From: Rhyacophila brunnea
Taxonomy: Eukaryota > Arthropoda > Insecta > Trichoptera > Rhyacophilidae
NCBI GenBank assembly: GCA_022495005.1
Contig: JAGYXB010001854.1
Coordinates: forward strand, 248,001-312,000
DNA: 64,000 nucleotides
Direction: 5' to 3'
Shown: positions 35,001-47,511 of the stretch, in pieces
How positions within the stretch are numbered: the stretch's first letter is position 1
Layout: the number at the start of each line of letters is the position of its first letter
Translations under genes and position numbers: made by a program
The notes under the pieces: generated by a model
Database searches by the model: none
Seen by the model: only the letters and a program-made list of their open reading frames with translations
Told to the model about the DNA's origin: nothing

Positions 35001-35933
35001 GAACAACTACATTATGTATTAATTGAGATACGTCCTAATGTATTCTGTTGAATCAAATAAGTTCCGACTTTGCAGAGAGGGTATCACAATAATAAACTTT
35101 TATATTACAATATTTAAAAGCGATTTCAGATTGATTTTATTTTGATTTAATTTGTACGTAACTCTATAAAACAATGTATATTTTCTTCGTTGTCAGTATG
35201 GAAGTTATTTTTTGTAATAGCCTGATATCAATCTGATTAAAAATATTGATGGCGCATAGTGTAAAAAACTTTGTATTTAAAATTCTCAAAATGTGTTGTT
35301 TAATCGAAAACTGTTTCGAATACAATGACATTTTTGATAATTTTTTACTTGTCCCTATAATGCGTTGAAAATCAAAATAACTCTAGATGTATTTGTACCC
35401 GGAACATTTTGCATTCCAGATTGCTAATTGAAATAAATTGCTAATAAGATATAATATGCACACGATACAGTGGTTGAGAATGAAAAATACTATACTGATA
35501 GCGAATGGTGGAGGTAAGCTGTTAAGATTCGGCATAAATTAATAGCGCACACTAAACTTTGTCAGTCATGCTGATTTCTTTTTATTTAACTAATAATACA
35601 ATAATTTGCAAATGATGCTGACATTTTTTTTTAAATTCAATTAAACCCTTCCTTTGCCAAACCATTATAGTTTAGTTATATTATCATTGGCGATCCCACA
35701 AAAATAGTGCACAACTTTTCGACTATATTTATGTATTGTCATTGAATTAAGAATACATGGTGGTGTTAGTTCGTTTTTTTTTTTAAATCATTACTAAACC
35801 ATAATCGATAAAAAATATTATTCTAACTATAAAATATCTTTATAGTTTGGTTTAATGGCATAATTTTAGATATTTTATTATAGTTTATAGGTAAACGAAT
35901 ATTTTTTGACTATTATCTACCATGGCATGAATT

Positions 35934-36156
35934 TTTTTTCGACCATGTCCGATCCTAATAGGATCATAGGCCTCCACAGAGTAGAGGTTTGTATTAACAG
36001 ATTTTGATTTTACGAGAAATGGATGTCAGCCACTTGCTCAACATATTAGGTCCATACCCTGACTCACACACAAATTAAAAAACAATATGTGTACTTGCCA
36101 GACCCAGGGTTCAAACCCGAGACCGACGGCCGTTAAGCCGCGCGGCCACCGTGGGT
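35934..36156 (-). repeat. tRNA-derived SINE, family I, full-length
   Basis: Minus strand: A box region GGCCGCGCGGCTTAACGG, B box GGGTTTGAACCCTGG, body with TGCTCAAC and the CCTATTAGGATCGGACATGG tail, then an A tract. Flanked by a perfect 10-bp target duplication GGCATGAATT (35924-35933, 36157-36166). This is the best-bounded member of the family and sets its length at about 223 bp. Confidence 0.85.
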
Positions 36157-36210
36157 GGCATGAATTAGGTTGGGTTAAATTGAATTTTAAAAACCATCAA
36201 ACACTATCTA

Positions 36211-36419
36211 CTGTCGAACAAGATCTTCTTGTTAACATGTCAAAACTATGAACTAATAAGCCTTTCCTACTTTTAACCGAACTTCGACTGCAACGACTTC
36301 CGGTTATTGACGAGTTGTCCACGTGTTAAAACTGTGAACTAACAAGCCCCTCCTATTTAGTTAATCGCACTTTGGCTCCAGCGACTTCCGGTTTTTGCCT
36401 AGATCTTCTTGTCGGACAG
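36211..36419. mobile_element. TA-flanked MITE with internal ~85-base tandem duplication
   Basis: Inverted ends CTGTCGAACAAGA and CTGTCCGACAAGA with TA on both sides (36209-36210, 36420-36421). Copy A shows the empty site CTATCTACACATTGTAGTC. Inside, a unit of about 83 bases ending GCAACGACTTCCGGTTATTG is repeated as CCAGCGACTTCCGGTTTTTG. Confidence 0.7.
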
Positions 36420-37257
36420 TACACACTATAGTCTTAGTTCAATGAAAACAAATACGTTTGACTGAATAAGTTTAGTATGCACTATTTATGTTTGATATTA
36501 ACAACCTATGTCCACCCTTCGCCACTAACTGTAATACATAAAATATCAAAAAGGCTTATAATTTAGTACCTACCTCATTATTTTTATAATTGTTTTTTTA
36601 TTAATATTTAATTTCGTCCTGACCTTACGATTGGTATGCCACAGGAATTAATAATTGAATTCTTGACACAGTGAAGAGTGGGATGCCGGAATGTTTTTCT
36701 TTGTGACAGTGACCTTATACCAAAGGACCTGCGCATTTTCGCAAAAATACCTATAATGTATTCTTCATACCATATAATATTTATGACCGACGAAAAGTTT
36801 TTAGATTCATAAATTTCTTATACCTATCAACTTGTTAATAATTTATGATATTCTTTTAAGTCTTCTGCTGGAAAATAAATCACCTATATCTTTTGTGAGT
36901 CTTTTAGATTTTTCAGTGCGTATTTTTACGTCATAATAAATTATATCAGCATATTATGTTTTGAATAAATTTAGATAGACATATTGAACAACTTTTTCTA
37001 TATTTATTTTTTAAATATTTTCACCGAGCTTTTAACGTAGGTACTATAGTTGCATATTAAAGTGTTGCAAATAATTGCATCCCCGCTACATAACTCAAAC
37101 ATCAAATTAGTAATGACAGTTTTCACAATTATTATCAAATATCTTCAATTAAAAACAATTAATAGTCAATTATTTTTTTTAATCTTGGAAAAATAGCAGT
37201 CATTTTCAAACTTGCTATTTTCATCTCACACTTTAAAGCAGACTATGTTAACTAGAT

Positions 37258-37511
37258 CAATGTTTCTCAAACGGTGGTCCGCAGCAATTTTCTGGTGGTG
37301 CACGATTTTTAGCGTACAAAAGCATATGCTAAATATTTCAATAAAATCTTCAAAACTCATGCACCTGAAAGTGTTTTGTGCATTATTTTTTTGTTCTTAA
37401 AATAGATTATGGTTTTATGTGATGAAATCAAACGCGATGGGACGTTGTTATACGTTACCATATAAATAATAATTTAGTGGTACGTAGGTGTAAAAAAGTT
37501 GAGAAATACTG
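37258..37511. mobile_element. Short hAT-like MITE
   Basis: Ends CAATGTTTCTCAAACGGTGG and, inverted, CAGTATTTCTCAAC. Flanks AACTAGAT / ATGTAGAG match at only 5 of 8 positions, so the duplication is uncertain. The open frame at 37212-37400 overlaps it and is not a gene. Confidence 0.5.
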
Positions 37512-37659
37512 ATGTAGAGTCTAGCTACACTATAACTCATAAAATTGGCAATAAATGATGGTATTTGTCACGTGACTTAAGTTTCCTCAACTCAATAACC
37601 TCAAGAGCGTGTATATAGGTATACAATTTATTTCGTCTGATGTCATATCCATTATCTCA

Positions 37660-37725
37660 GGGATAGAGCATTTACATGGACAGTAAAATGATGTGAGGCT
37701 CGACTCCCACTTGGTATACCTATTT
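37660..37725 (+). repeat. Possible tRNA-derived SINE head
   Basis: ATCTCAGGGATAGAGCAT then GAGGCTCGACTCCCAC, an A-box/B-box-like pair at tRNA spacing; no fold or tail identified. Confidence 0.3.
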
Positions 37726-37901
37726 TTGGTAATATAAAATTATAATAAATAATATAAATACATAAACGTTAAAAAAAATACCTTTTATAAATGCTTGATA
37801 TTTACCTACTACTAGTGATTTACTGTACTTAGTTTAATATTTAAAATGTCGATTCTTATAAAGGTTGGTACGCACGATAAAACTTAATGTTAATAAAATT
37901 T

Positions 37902-38910
37902 CTGTTGTTTTTATTTAATAAAACGCAATTTTTTTTGTAGTACTTATTCCACTTTTAATCAATAGATTATGACCGGTTTCGTCCGCCTCAGTAGAACATT
38001 GTCAACTGAATACATTTTTCTTAAAACAATATTTATTAAACAAAATCCAAAGCGATAGAAATAATATAACAATAGGTACATAAATAATTATCCATCCAAT
38101 AATTCCTTCCCAATAACAGATTAATTTAAAACTAATGAGGTTGGACATTAATATTTCATACTACGTTAGGGGCATTAAACAAATTATTTTAAATATTAAC
38201 AAACCACAAAATATGAAACAATCTACATCTACATTTACACATGTGTCTATAATCTAAATTTCAATGAGAAATCTATAAAATTGGATAAACAGGAAACCCT
38301 AAAAATTAATAGGTATAAATTTTTGCCCAATTCTAATTTTTTAAATGATCAATTATATTTTGTGTCTTCTCCATTATAATACCCTATTTAATATTTGGGA
38401 TTGTTATAACATAACTTTATATATTGTACATTATTTATTATTTTAATTTTGACTCATATTTTGGTTGTATTTGTTTTTGTATTCGATCTCACTTCAATTG
38501 ATAATATTGTTTATTTTATTTTTTATAAATTTTTATTGTAAATTTTGACTAATCATAATTATTTGTTAATATTAATGTTATTGTAAGTGTAGATTGTTTC
38601 ATATTTTGTGGTTTGTTAATATTTAAAATAATTTGTTTAATGCCCCTGACGTAGTATGAAATATTAATGTCCAACATCATTAGTTTTAAATAAATCTGTT
38701 ATTGGGAAGGTATTTTTGGACGGATAATTATTTATGTACCTATTGTTATATTATTTCTATCGCTTTGGATTTTGTTTGACAAATATTGTTTTAAAAAAAT
38801 GTATTCAGTTTAAAATGTCCCACTGAGGCGGACGAAACCGGTCCTAATCTATTGATTAAAAGTGGAATAAGTACTACAAAAAACATGCGTTTTATTAAAT
38901 AAAAACAACA
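37902..38910. mobile_element. Penelope-like remnant with ~330-base inverted arms
   Basis: Left arm about 37902-38235, right arm about 38586-38910, inverted with a few differences, around an AT-rich centre. Each arm contains ACTGAGGCGGACGAAACCGG then TC (38822-38843 and inverted at 37972-37993), a hairpin-GAAAC block of the kind found near ends of Penelope-like retroelements, which often carry inverted terminal repeats. No coding sequence remains. Confidence 0.5.
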
Positions 38911-41900
38911 ATACAATGCAGTTCCACCATGAATTGACAGTTAACAAAATAAAAGAAAATAAAATTTCTCTCGTGTAGCCTTCTTTCGCCAGTAAGACAT
39001 TAAGGTCTCAAGTGATAATAATTATGCGAAATTTGAATATCTACACTGCTCTAGTCAAACGACTCTCCTAAATTTACAAAATTAACTCGAAAGACCATCC
39101 AAAGCAGTGTAAAATTAATACCCTTTGTGCAAACAAGTTTATAGACAGCCGTGCTCTATCGCACTAGCGTTTGGTCGCATCCAAACCAACTAACTATACC
39201 ACACATAAACTAACAGGCCTGTATTAACACTACTAACATAAAATATAGATAAACTGTGTATATATGGAGTTCAAAAGCAAAACCGCCATTATAGTGGCCG
39301 TTTATATAAATAGTGACATCTAATAAAACACCCGAGAAGCAACGAGTAAAATAATTAACTATAAATATTAATATAATGTAACAAATAAGAATCATATTCC
39401 TTATAATTTAATTACTTATTGGAATCCAGAGACTTGAAGAATCAGAGAGATTATGTAAAACATCAACAGTTGAAAGGATTGTAGATAAACTCCTTATACC
39501 TTATACAGACTTTTTGTGAATTATTTAAGAAACCCGCTAACAATAAAAATAAAAAATACATTAAATGAACAGAGTATAACAAGAAGACAAACAGTTTTTT
39601 TTTTAATTGTATTGATATAATAGAATTATCAAACTCTGGTAAATCAAACAATGGAAATATCGAACTCTGGTACACCAATAAAATGCTTGATAATGAAAAA
39701 AATTGGAACAATCAATAATTGCTACAGAGCTAATCACTACAATCTTCTAGCATTAGATATAATAAAATAATTCTGGATTTCAATGCGGAAGCCACACGAA
39801 ATCATGTTGTTTGGTAATGTCTGCTTTATCTTAACTTAACTTAAACATTGTTTTTTAAAAAAATATCAATTACAACTTAATTTTGAGATTTTTTATAGCT
39901 CAGCCAAACATCAAAGATTTTGTATGTATGTTTCTGAGAAAATGTAGCCGACAAGTATAAAAAAATATATTACTACATGGTTAAAGCTAACGTATAATAC
40001 CTACTCATTATGATTAAATGTATTTTTGGTTGTTTATATAATCATTAATATTATATAAATGTAATAACAGTGTACAAATATACAGTTAAGTAAAACTCAG
40101 TTGAAACTTCGTAGCTAAAAAAAGAATTATTAATTGCTTTTGCGACGTTGATGACCTTCATGACTAAATTTTCATTACCTTCTCATTATTACGTCTTAAC
40201 ATCGGATATTTTGCTATTTCTTTCTCTTTCATCAGTCGATTCATCGTATGTAGACATATTTCAATTTTCTGACGATATAAAATAATAATATGTCTCGTTT
40301 GTTTTCCAATATAAAATTCAACCTTCATAAATTTTGATGTAAAAGTAATTATAGTATAAATAAACGATTTTAAATCATTCCTTTTTTAAAACCACCAAGT
40401 AACAATCCTGATAAAGTAAACTTCAAACAAATCAATTAGAAACAAGATAAGGTTATTGTTTTCATACATCTAACACTACAAAAGATCAATTTTGATATTG
40501 ACACTTACTAGGTGATACAAATTTAATTAATATAGTCGCAACATATTATTAAAAAAAAACTTTTTTTTAACATTTTCGTGCGTCCATTTATGATCCTGAC
40601 GAATAATTATTTTCATGTTTCCACAAATGTTACCAACAAAATTCTACTTGCTTCATACGCGCTTTGTTTAGCATGCGGGAAAATTTTATTGGCACGCAGA
40701 AAAATTGCAAAATCGTGTAAAACCTTAACCATATGTACGGGAATGGGACAACTGGACGCCAGGACAATTGGACGCCGCACTGTCGTAGACACGTAAACAG
40801 AACGTAGGTGAGGAATTTTCTATCTACTACTTAGTGGTTTTCATTCATTTTACTCTTAACATAATATTTTTTATTGCGGATTGGGAATTACCGTGCCTAA
40901 GGCTTTCTATAAAAATAAAAAACCCTTTTTTCGTTGGAACTTAAACATATGCACGATTAAATCATTATTTACGTGTGCATATTTAAATTCTCACCAACTG
41001 ATAAATCATAATATAATAATTTAAATATAAATAATAATATTAAATATTTAGTACTTTTAAGTACCTAACGTCTATTTATTTTTGAATTGCGTGGCAGTTT
41101 TTTCAAAAAATAATGTGAATTATCAATTTCTTTTTCGTTGGTGTTTGCGTATATAATCGATACTAGACACAATCTTAATTTATCCAAAACTATATTTACT
41201 TAATTTCTTTGTACAAAACGTGTCACGAGTTAGGCTTTGTTTCATAAGGATTTTTTTGTTTGATAAATTTACTTCATATTATTATTCCGCTTAAGATTAT
41301 TTTATTCAAAATAGCTACTTCGTATTCGGTAAATGGCATTGATATCAAATTCATGTATAAATAAAATACGTAATAAAAACCACCGAAATACAAAAGAAAG
41401 ACAGAATAGTAAGTAAGTGTATTCGAAATACAATCGTATCGCAAGTATACATTTTTACAAATATTGATAATGATAATAATGACTATTTCTTATTCAATAT
41501 AATAAAATTGGAATATTACTGTCCACGATGGTCCATGAACAATGCATCACTTTTTAATCTTGATGCTATCTACCATCTCTTTCTGGTATTATAACTCACA
41601 GTGAATTGTTATACGGCGAAATTTAATACGAACAATTTACATGTAACCACAATATTTCTGTGCCAATGAATTCATATTTCCTAAACTTTGGCCTATCCAC
41701 AATGCATAGACATGGGTAGACACTAGGTATACAATGTAAATATTTAGGTCCATACACTTATCTAGTGTCTAGTGCTAAGGTTTCATTTTCAGTTCAGTGA
41801 ATTTGCTATATTTTACACCTTCGCCGTTTTTAATGAAATATTAAATTATGTAATATGAATATTATATAAATAGAATTTATTATTAACTTAATTAGAAGTT

Positions 41901-42329
41901 TAAAATGATATTTAAAATAAATTAATTTTAACAATTAAATATCAATTTAACAAGATATTAATTATTGTTTCTGTTACTTCTATTCACCCAAATGTGTGGC
42001 GGCATAAGTAGAAATAAGGAGCATTATTTTTTAGATAAGGATATAAACTTTGGACTGTATGTGCGGCTACTTATATGAAATGAATACATATTCCTGTGGG
42101 AGACCATACAACGCAAAAGTGAAATACATCAGTTGACAGGCCACCTAAGCAATGAGTTTTCACATTCATTAATAATTGCTATTTCAAACATGTTATTATT
42201 ATAACAGGCATTAGCTAGATACCAATATACTTTACGCCATAATTATATTAATGTACTAGATATAATATTTAAACACTAGAAATAATTACGAAGTGGCACT
42301 GCGCAACTTCAAAATTCTTCAAACGCTCA
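38911..42329. other. AT-rich region, no gene seen
   Basis: Short open frames have low-complexity translations. A small direct repeat, ACAACTGGACGCC / ACAATTGGACGCC, lies at 40748-40775. Confidence 0.4.
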
Positions 42330-42570
42330 ATAATATTATTCACTTTAAATACCTAATCCTTTTACCTTTTTACCTAGCCTTTTATCAGTTTCTTTTTCGT
42401 ATCGCGCCATCCCCTAGCGGATGTCGGCCATTAACAAACAGGACAATCTTCACCTTATCATCTGCTACCCGTAAAATTTCCTGTAGAGCTGCACTCGTAC
42501 CATTCACGGAGGTTCTTAAGTCACGAAATAAGGCCTCGAACTATGCTAGGCTTTCCTTGGATGACAAGTT
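42330..42570 (-). pseudogene. Unrecognised coding-like fragment
   Basis: On the minus strand one frame reads LFRDLRTSVNGTSAALQEI, LRVADDKVKIVLFVNGRHP and LGDGAIRKR before a stop, with a more AT-poor composition than the flanks. The opposite strand also has an open frame (42293-42616). I do not recognise either; the minus-strand reading looks more protein-like. It could be a fragment of an unknown transposon protein. Confidence 0.3.
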
Positions 42571-42734
42571 TGGAATGTTGTACTTTTGTCCTCTCATAAT
42601 AGATTTATGGTTTTGATGTCACGCAGAACTTCTTGGTCCTATCAGTTTAGGTACCCTTTTTAATGTGTCTTCTCCCTACTTCCCTCTCTCACACACATTT
42701 ACGTATGCTTTTTCTCATCTTATCCCTGTTAATG

Positions 42735-42765
42735 TTTCTTCTTCTTCTCTCTCTCTCTCTCTCTA
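42735..42765 (+). repeat. (CT)n microsatellite
   Basis: TTCTTCTTCTCTCTCTCTCT run. Confidence 0.8.
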
Positions 42766-43909
42766 CCGCACATATTCTTATATTATGATTATATTTGTTC
42801 TCCCTCTACGTTACAGACAACAGATAAATAAGACAAATAATATAACATGTATAATACCAGGGAACTCAGAAATAATGGGAACTGAAATACATAACGCGTA
42901 AGGCGAAGCAGGTAACCGTCTCGAGTAAGGAAGAATCCGGGTTAAACTTACACACGTGTTAAGAATACGTTTTACGTCGAATACTAAAAACTGCTCTCGG
43001 TTTATGCATTTACGCTCATTTAATATTGGTGTATTACACACACTATTGCACGTGCATAATGCGTGCTTCATTTTCGTAGGACACTAACACATTCAAAACC
43101 CTATCGGTATTCTATTTATTATCTGTTCTATGTATAATACACACGATACAACCTCAGAAACAAACATATATATAATAATGATTTTTTTTTTATATTTTAA
43201 GGTTATCTTTGAAATATATTTTTTAGATATTATGTATTGATTAATTATTAAAACACTTTATTACTTATAGCAATTAACACAAAAATATGGTTAATTGCAA
43301 GCATAGTATTATATTTATAGACATAATATTACTTAGTTGCATTACTCTCGCTCTTTACTCAAATTCATTATTAATTAATATTAAAAATACACTGACAACA
43401 TTTCATTAAATGCAAATGCACCTGCTTTTCAATCTATCTCACCCCCTGACTTCTTTATTAAACACCCCAACCTCTACATTTTTTCATAATTACATTTTAA
43501 TTCATTTACATTTACACGTACATCGTTCCATTTTGCAGACAAACCAGGGAGCAATAATGGTCTACTGACATCTTTCCAATTATTCCCAGCCTCATGCTGG
43601 GAACCAAATTTCCTATAACTAAATTTACAGCTACTCTTTTGCGCTTCGTAGTAATTTCCCATGCGTATTTATTGTGGTTTTGTAGAATAAATGAATGAAA
43701 TAATAATGTTACACATATAAATATGAGTAAGTATTAAAATGTTTTCGTACATACATTTTTCATTAATACATTTTTCGATATGAATGGTCATCCTTCCATC
43801 GCGACTGTAGATCAACTTCAGTATAAAAATTACTTAATCGACAAATTTCATTTCATTGAAACATGTTTGTCATGTCATGAAAATTATTTGAAACGTTAAT
43901 TTTATAAAC

Positions 43910-44368
43910 CAGGGACTCTCAACCATGTCCGCCTATGGAATTATTTATGTATTTTTGTATAATTATTTTCAACAATGAACATAATAAAATTGAAATACCG
44001 ATCGCGATTCACCAATGTGAATCTAAAAGAATAGGAACATCCACTTACTTTCTCAACCATGGAAAAGTCAGTGAAGAAATCCAATTTCAAAGATCCCGTT
44101 AATTAAAATATCATTATAATTATGTTCTTTATAATTAAAAACTATATTTACATGTTTCTGATTATCTGTTGCATTATATTTAACAATGCTTATATAATAT
44201 CGAATTCTTCATTTATACAAGGTTATTGACTAGAATTGTTTTAAAAACAGAACTAAAATTTATTTGTCAAATACATATGTAATGTAAGTTTTGTGGGAAA
44301 AAGTGTGCCCGCCATTCCGTTTTTGGCTGTAAATGTGCTCTTGATGAAAATATGGTTGAGAGCAGCTG
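43910..44368. mobile_element. hAT-like element, ends only
   Basis: Ends CAGGGACTCTCAACCAT and, inverted, CAGCTGCTCTCAACCAT. The flanking 8-mers do not match, so the duplication is lost or the boundary is wrong. No coding region. Confidence 0.45.
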
Positions 44369-45136
44369 GCGTAGGTTGGAACCCGCGCCTGTTCAAAAAA
44401 TGCGTTTTGTTAATGATATCAATATATTATTCAATATAAATTAAAAGTTCCTAAAAAAGTCTGTTAATGAAATCTGCAATCTGTGGAGACCCACTTACTT
44501 TGTCTAAGCTTGAACATGGTGGTAATTTATTTTTTTTCTTTTAGACGTCAGAGAATAGGAAGGTGTTGACGCGAGGTTACTGGTTTTCATTGAATCAATA
44601 AATGTTATTATGATCAGAAAATGCAATTAACTTCAGATATGTACATTCTATCATAAATTTTTCATCGTCATAGATGATGGCTGCTTCTTTGCGCACTGCA
44701 AGAGTGTTTGTTGGACTTATGATATGGTTGCATGAGGTTGAGGCAACATTTTTTTGTATTTAATGAAAATTCTTCACGTTTTCATTTTATCTTTATTCTT
44801 CCATTTTGAGACATTTCTAAATTTTGAAAGTCTACATTGACAATTTACTCATAAAATATAGTATGTACGTAGGTACACAAGTAAATCGTTATGTATTATG
44901 ATTACTTTACTTTTCTTCTTCTTGTTGTGTTGACTTTTAATACAAAACTCTTTACACACTTCTGCAGGATGATACAAATCCTTAGTTAAAAGTAAAGGTG
45001 GATATAATAATACGTTAATAATAATATTAAATATTTTTCTATTAGAATTATTCTTCTGGTAAACAAGTTTTCGTATGTTTCCAAACTGGCAAGGAGTGCA
45101 TTTGGGCGCCTGAATAGTATCTTAAAAGTTAGTCTT

Positions 45137-45161
45137 TCATCTCATCTCATCTCATCTCATT
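45137..45161 (+). repeat. (CTCAT)n microsatellite
   Basis: Five near-perfect units of a pentanucleotide. Confidence 0.8.
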
Positions 45162-45404
45162 GTGTAAAATGTTGAACAATGTATGCAACAAGAGCTTACC
45201 TATACACGTAAAACATGTTTTCATAATATAAGATAAATCTAAAATTTATGAGCAGCAAAATGTCGCATGAAAATAGTGCATGTTGGATATAACTCGAAAA
45301 GACAATAAAATAAACCAATAGATAAGGAGACAGACAAAAAGAGTACCTAAGTTATGTGTAAATATTATGTAATTTCCAAGCAGTACAATGGTAATGGGCT
45401 TAAA

Positions 45405-45984
45405 CAGGGATCGGCAAACTCTTGAACCAAAGGAGCCAAATATGAGTGGCACAACGGTTAAAAAAAATCGAGAGCCATACGTATATTTTTATAATTATGA
45501 TTTATTTAAATGAATTAATTACATTTTATAATTGTTTATTTACAGTGTGTACACGTGTTAATTACATACAATTTTCACGCATTCCCTAAAACTAATGTAA
45601 ACAATGACCTTTCTTGCATTTCTTTGGAGAGTTTCTGTATGTTAGGTATTTAACTTGTAGTTTTTAATTTCAGGCGTGACTCCAGATTCTCATCGGTTAT
45701 TTGGCTTCTCTAAATGCTATTTATATTGTTCATGTTTGAAAATGATTGTTTACATACATATTATGTAGACTCGAATATGAGTTCAAAAAGCTATTCCATG
45801 TATTAAAAATCGTAGTATCTACCTTAATATGTAGATCTTTTAGAGCGTTCCACTTGTATTGTGAAATTAATTGCATTTTTGCAAAAATAAAAATTATGAA
45901 TTTTGAAAAAGACTTGGGGATTATTGAGAATTTGGCAAAGAGCCGCACTCCAATACCCAAAGAGCCGTGGTTTGCCTACCCCTG
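45405..45984. mobile_element. hAT MITE (GGCAAAC ends)
   Basis: 580 bp with ends CAGGGATCGGCAAACTCTTG and, inverted, CAGGGGTAGGCAAACCACGG, followed inward by GAGCC-type repeats. Flanks GGCTTAAA (45397-45404) and GGCTAGAA (45985-45992) match at 6 of 8. The overlapping open frames on both strands are random. Confidence 0.65.
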
Positions 45985-46009
45985 GGCTAGAAATGTCGCT
46001 GGACAAATA

Positions 46010-46200
46010 CCGTCATAGAGCGGTACACAAGGTGCACTAAATGACCGCATGGACTACGCCCAAATACCCGCTGGATCAACGAATTCATATTGGTGAATTC
46101 ACGTGGCAGAAAATAATTAGAAAACGATAATATGGATATAAGCTAGGAGCGTTTTTTATCCAGCAGTGGATCGACCCTGTCTGATAATGATGCTATAATT
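46010..46200 (+). pseudogene. LINE 3' end, degraded
   Basis: Shows GCTGGATCAACGAATTC, GCGTTTTTTATCCAGCAGTG and a GATAATGATG tail, matching in order the end of the LINE copy at 9355-9615. No open frame remains. Confidence 0.55.
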
Positions 46201-46994
46201 TTAATGTCTACCACTTCGACACTTTGATTTTTTATGTTATTAATTAACTCTATATTGTTTAATATCATATATATAATATTGATGGGGAAAACAAGAAACA
46301 ACGACACTCATTTGACACCATTCTAATTAGGTTCAGTTATATATATGGTAAAATTAAATTTCTCAGACCTAATTACACCCGGCGCCTTGTTTTCGTAGTA
46401 GTCTGTGAATTTTGAAATCATTAATTCGGAGAAGACCAATCTACACTTCCTCGTATATATGTTAGTAGCAGTAGTACAGTATTTAAACGAATATCAAATT
46501 TTCATATACAATTAAATATACACTATTAAAAAAAATTTAAATGCTACATAAATATTCTAATTATTTCTGATTTAGTAATTCTCTTCAATAACACCATAAC
46601 GATGTGGATAAAATAACAACGTTATTTTTACATACCTATATTGGAAAACATATTTGTTATAAAAAGTTGGACCGAGTGGCATTCAAGCGGACATCTTTCC
46701 TTTTCAGCTTGAAAACTACTATTGAGCTACCAAGCCAACTACTAGTCTTCTTACAAAAAATCAAAATAATTAGATCAGATAGCATACATATTAGATGTTG
46801 TTCTTAAGAAATATTGTCATGTGGAAGAACAAACCTTCTTTAATGTACATAGAAAGACAAGCAAATACACAGAATTATATTTTGTATAAATGTATTTGGC
46901 CAATATATTCCCAAAGAAGATCTCTTCAAATATAATTGGGTACATTTAATTTTAATGTAAACGACTTGCATCAAGATTTTTGGGTTTCTACCGT

Positions 46995-47060
46995 GTGTTC
47001 TTTTTCCTTCTTTCCTCGACGTTTCGTGCCTGTTGCAAAGGCCGTTATCAAGAGATGACA
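46995..47060 (-). repeat. Penelope-type hairpin motif
   Basis: Minus strand: CTTGATAACGGCCTTTGCAA then CAGGCACGAAACGTCGAGG. A GGCC...GGC hairpin followed by GAAACGTCG is common near ends of Penelope-like elements. No other part of the element was found. Confidence 0.45.
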
Positions 47061-47334
47061 TGTTTTATGACAAAATGTAGTGAAGGTATATGAATGTAAA
47101 CGTTGATCATATACCTCCACTACATTTCAACCCAAAAATCAACTACAATAAAAAACAACCGTGAAAGCCTCAAACATTATAATATATGACTCGCATGAAG
47201 ATTTTTTGTCAATATTAATAAAAAGAGCAATTTGTTGAAATACAAAGTGACGAGTTTTAGCAAAAGCATTTTAGTCTTTGTGTGCATTCTGGTTAAAATT
47301 ATTAAATTTAAAAAACAATAATTGTAATCGAAGC

Positions 47335-47511
47335 GGTGAACGTAGTACTACCTTATGCAACAATATACACGTGCGAGTCGGGGTTTTCAGTTATGACTAT
47401 AATGAAAATCAAATTTCTAAGCAGCCTGAAGAAGACATAAAATACAGCCTGTCTGATATAATATCAACATTTCAAGAACTCTCGAAACTTGCCAAGATTC
47501 AAATTAAATAA
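47335..47511 (+). pseudogene. hAT transposase C-terminus, frameshifted
   Basis: One frame reads CESGFSVMTIMKIKFLSSL and then stops; a shifted frame continues EEDIKYSLSDIISTFQELSK to a stop at 47509-47511. This is the C-terminal dimerisation end of the hAT family (CE.GFS, K..RN.L..EDL, L....P.I..L) as found in ZBED/SCAND3-type genes. Only the extreme C-terminus is left. It is not the same family as the hAT at 62668-63602. Confidence 0.65.

Larger units (their letters stand above)
35500..36528. mobile_element. TIR element, family A/B, copy B (twice interrupted)
   Basis: Same ends as copy A (GGAGGTAAGCTGTTAAGATTC left; CCACCCTTCGCCACTAAC right). Interrupted by a SINE (35934-36156) and a TA-flanked MITE (36211-36419), both recognisable because copy A lacks them. 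Confidence 0.65.

Noticed and set aside
38820..38845. Bona fide hammerhead ribozyme in the inverted-arm element
   Set aside because: The block reads CTGAGGC rather than CUGANGA, so the core consensus is not met in this copy; kept only as part of the Penelope-like motif comparison.
45746..46018. Overlapping open frames on both strands, 60 to 90 codons
   Set aside because: They lie across the right end of a hAT MITE and a LINE tail; translations show no family motif.
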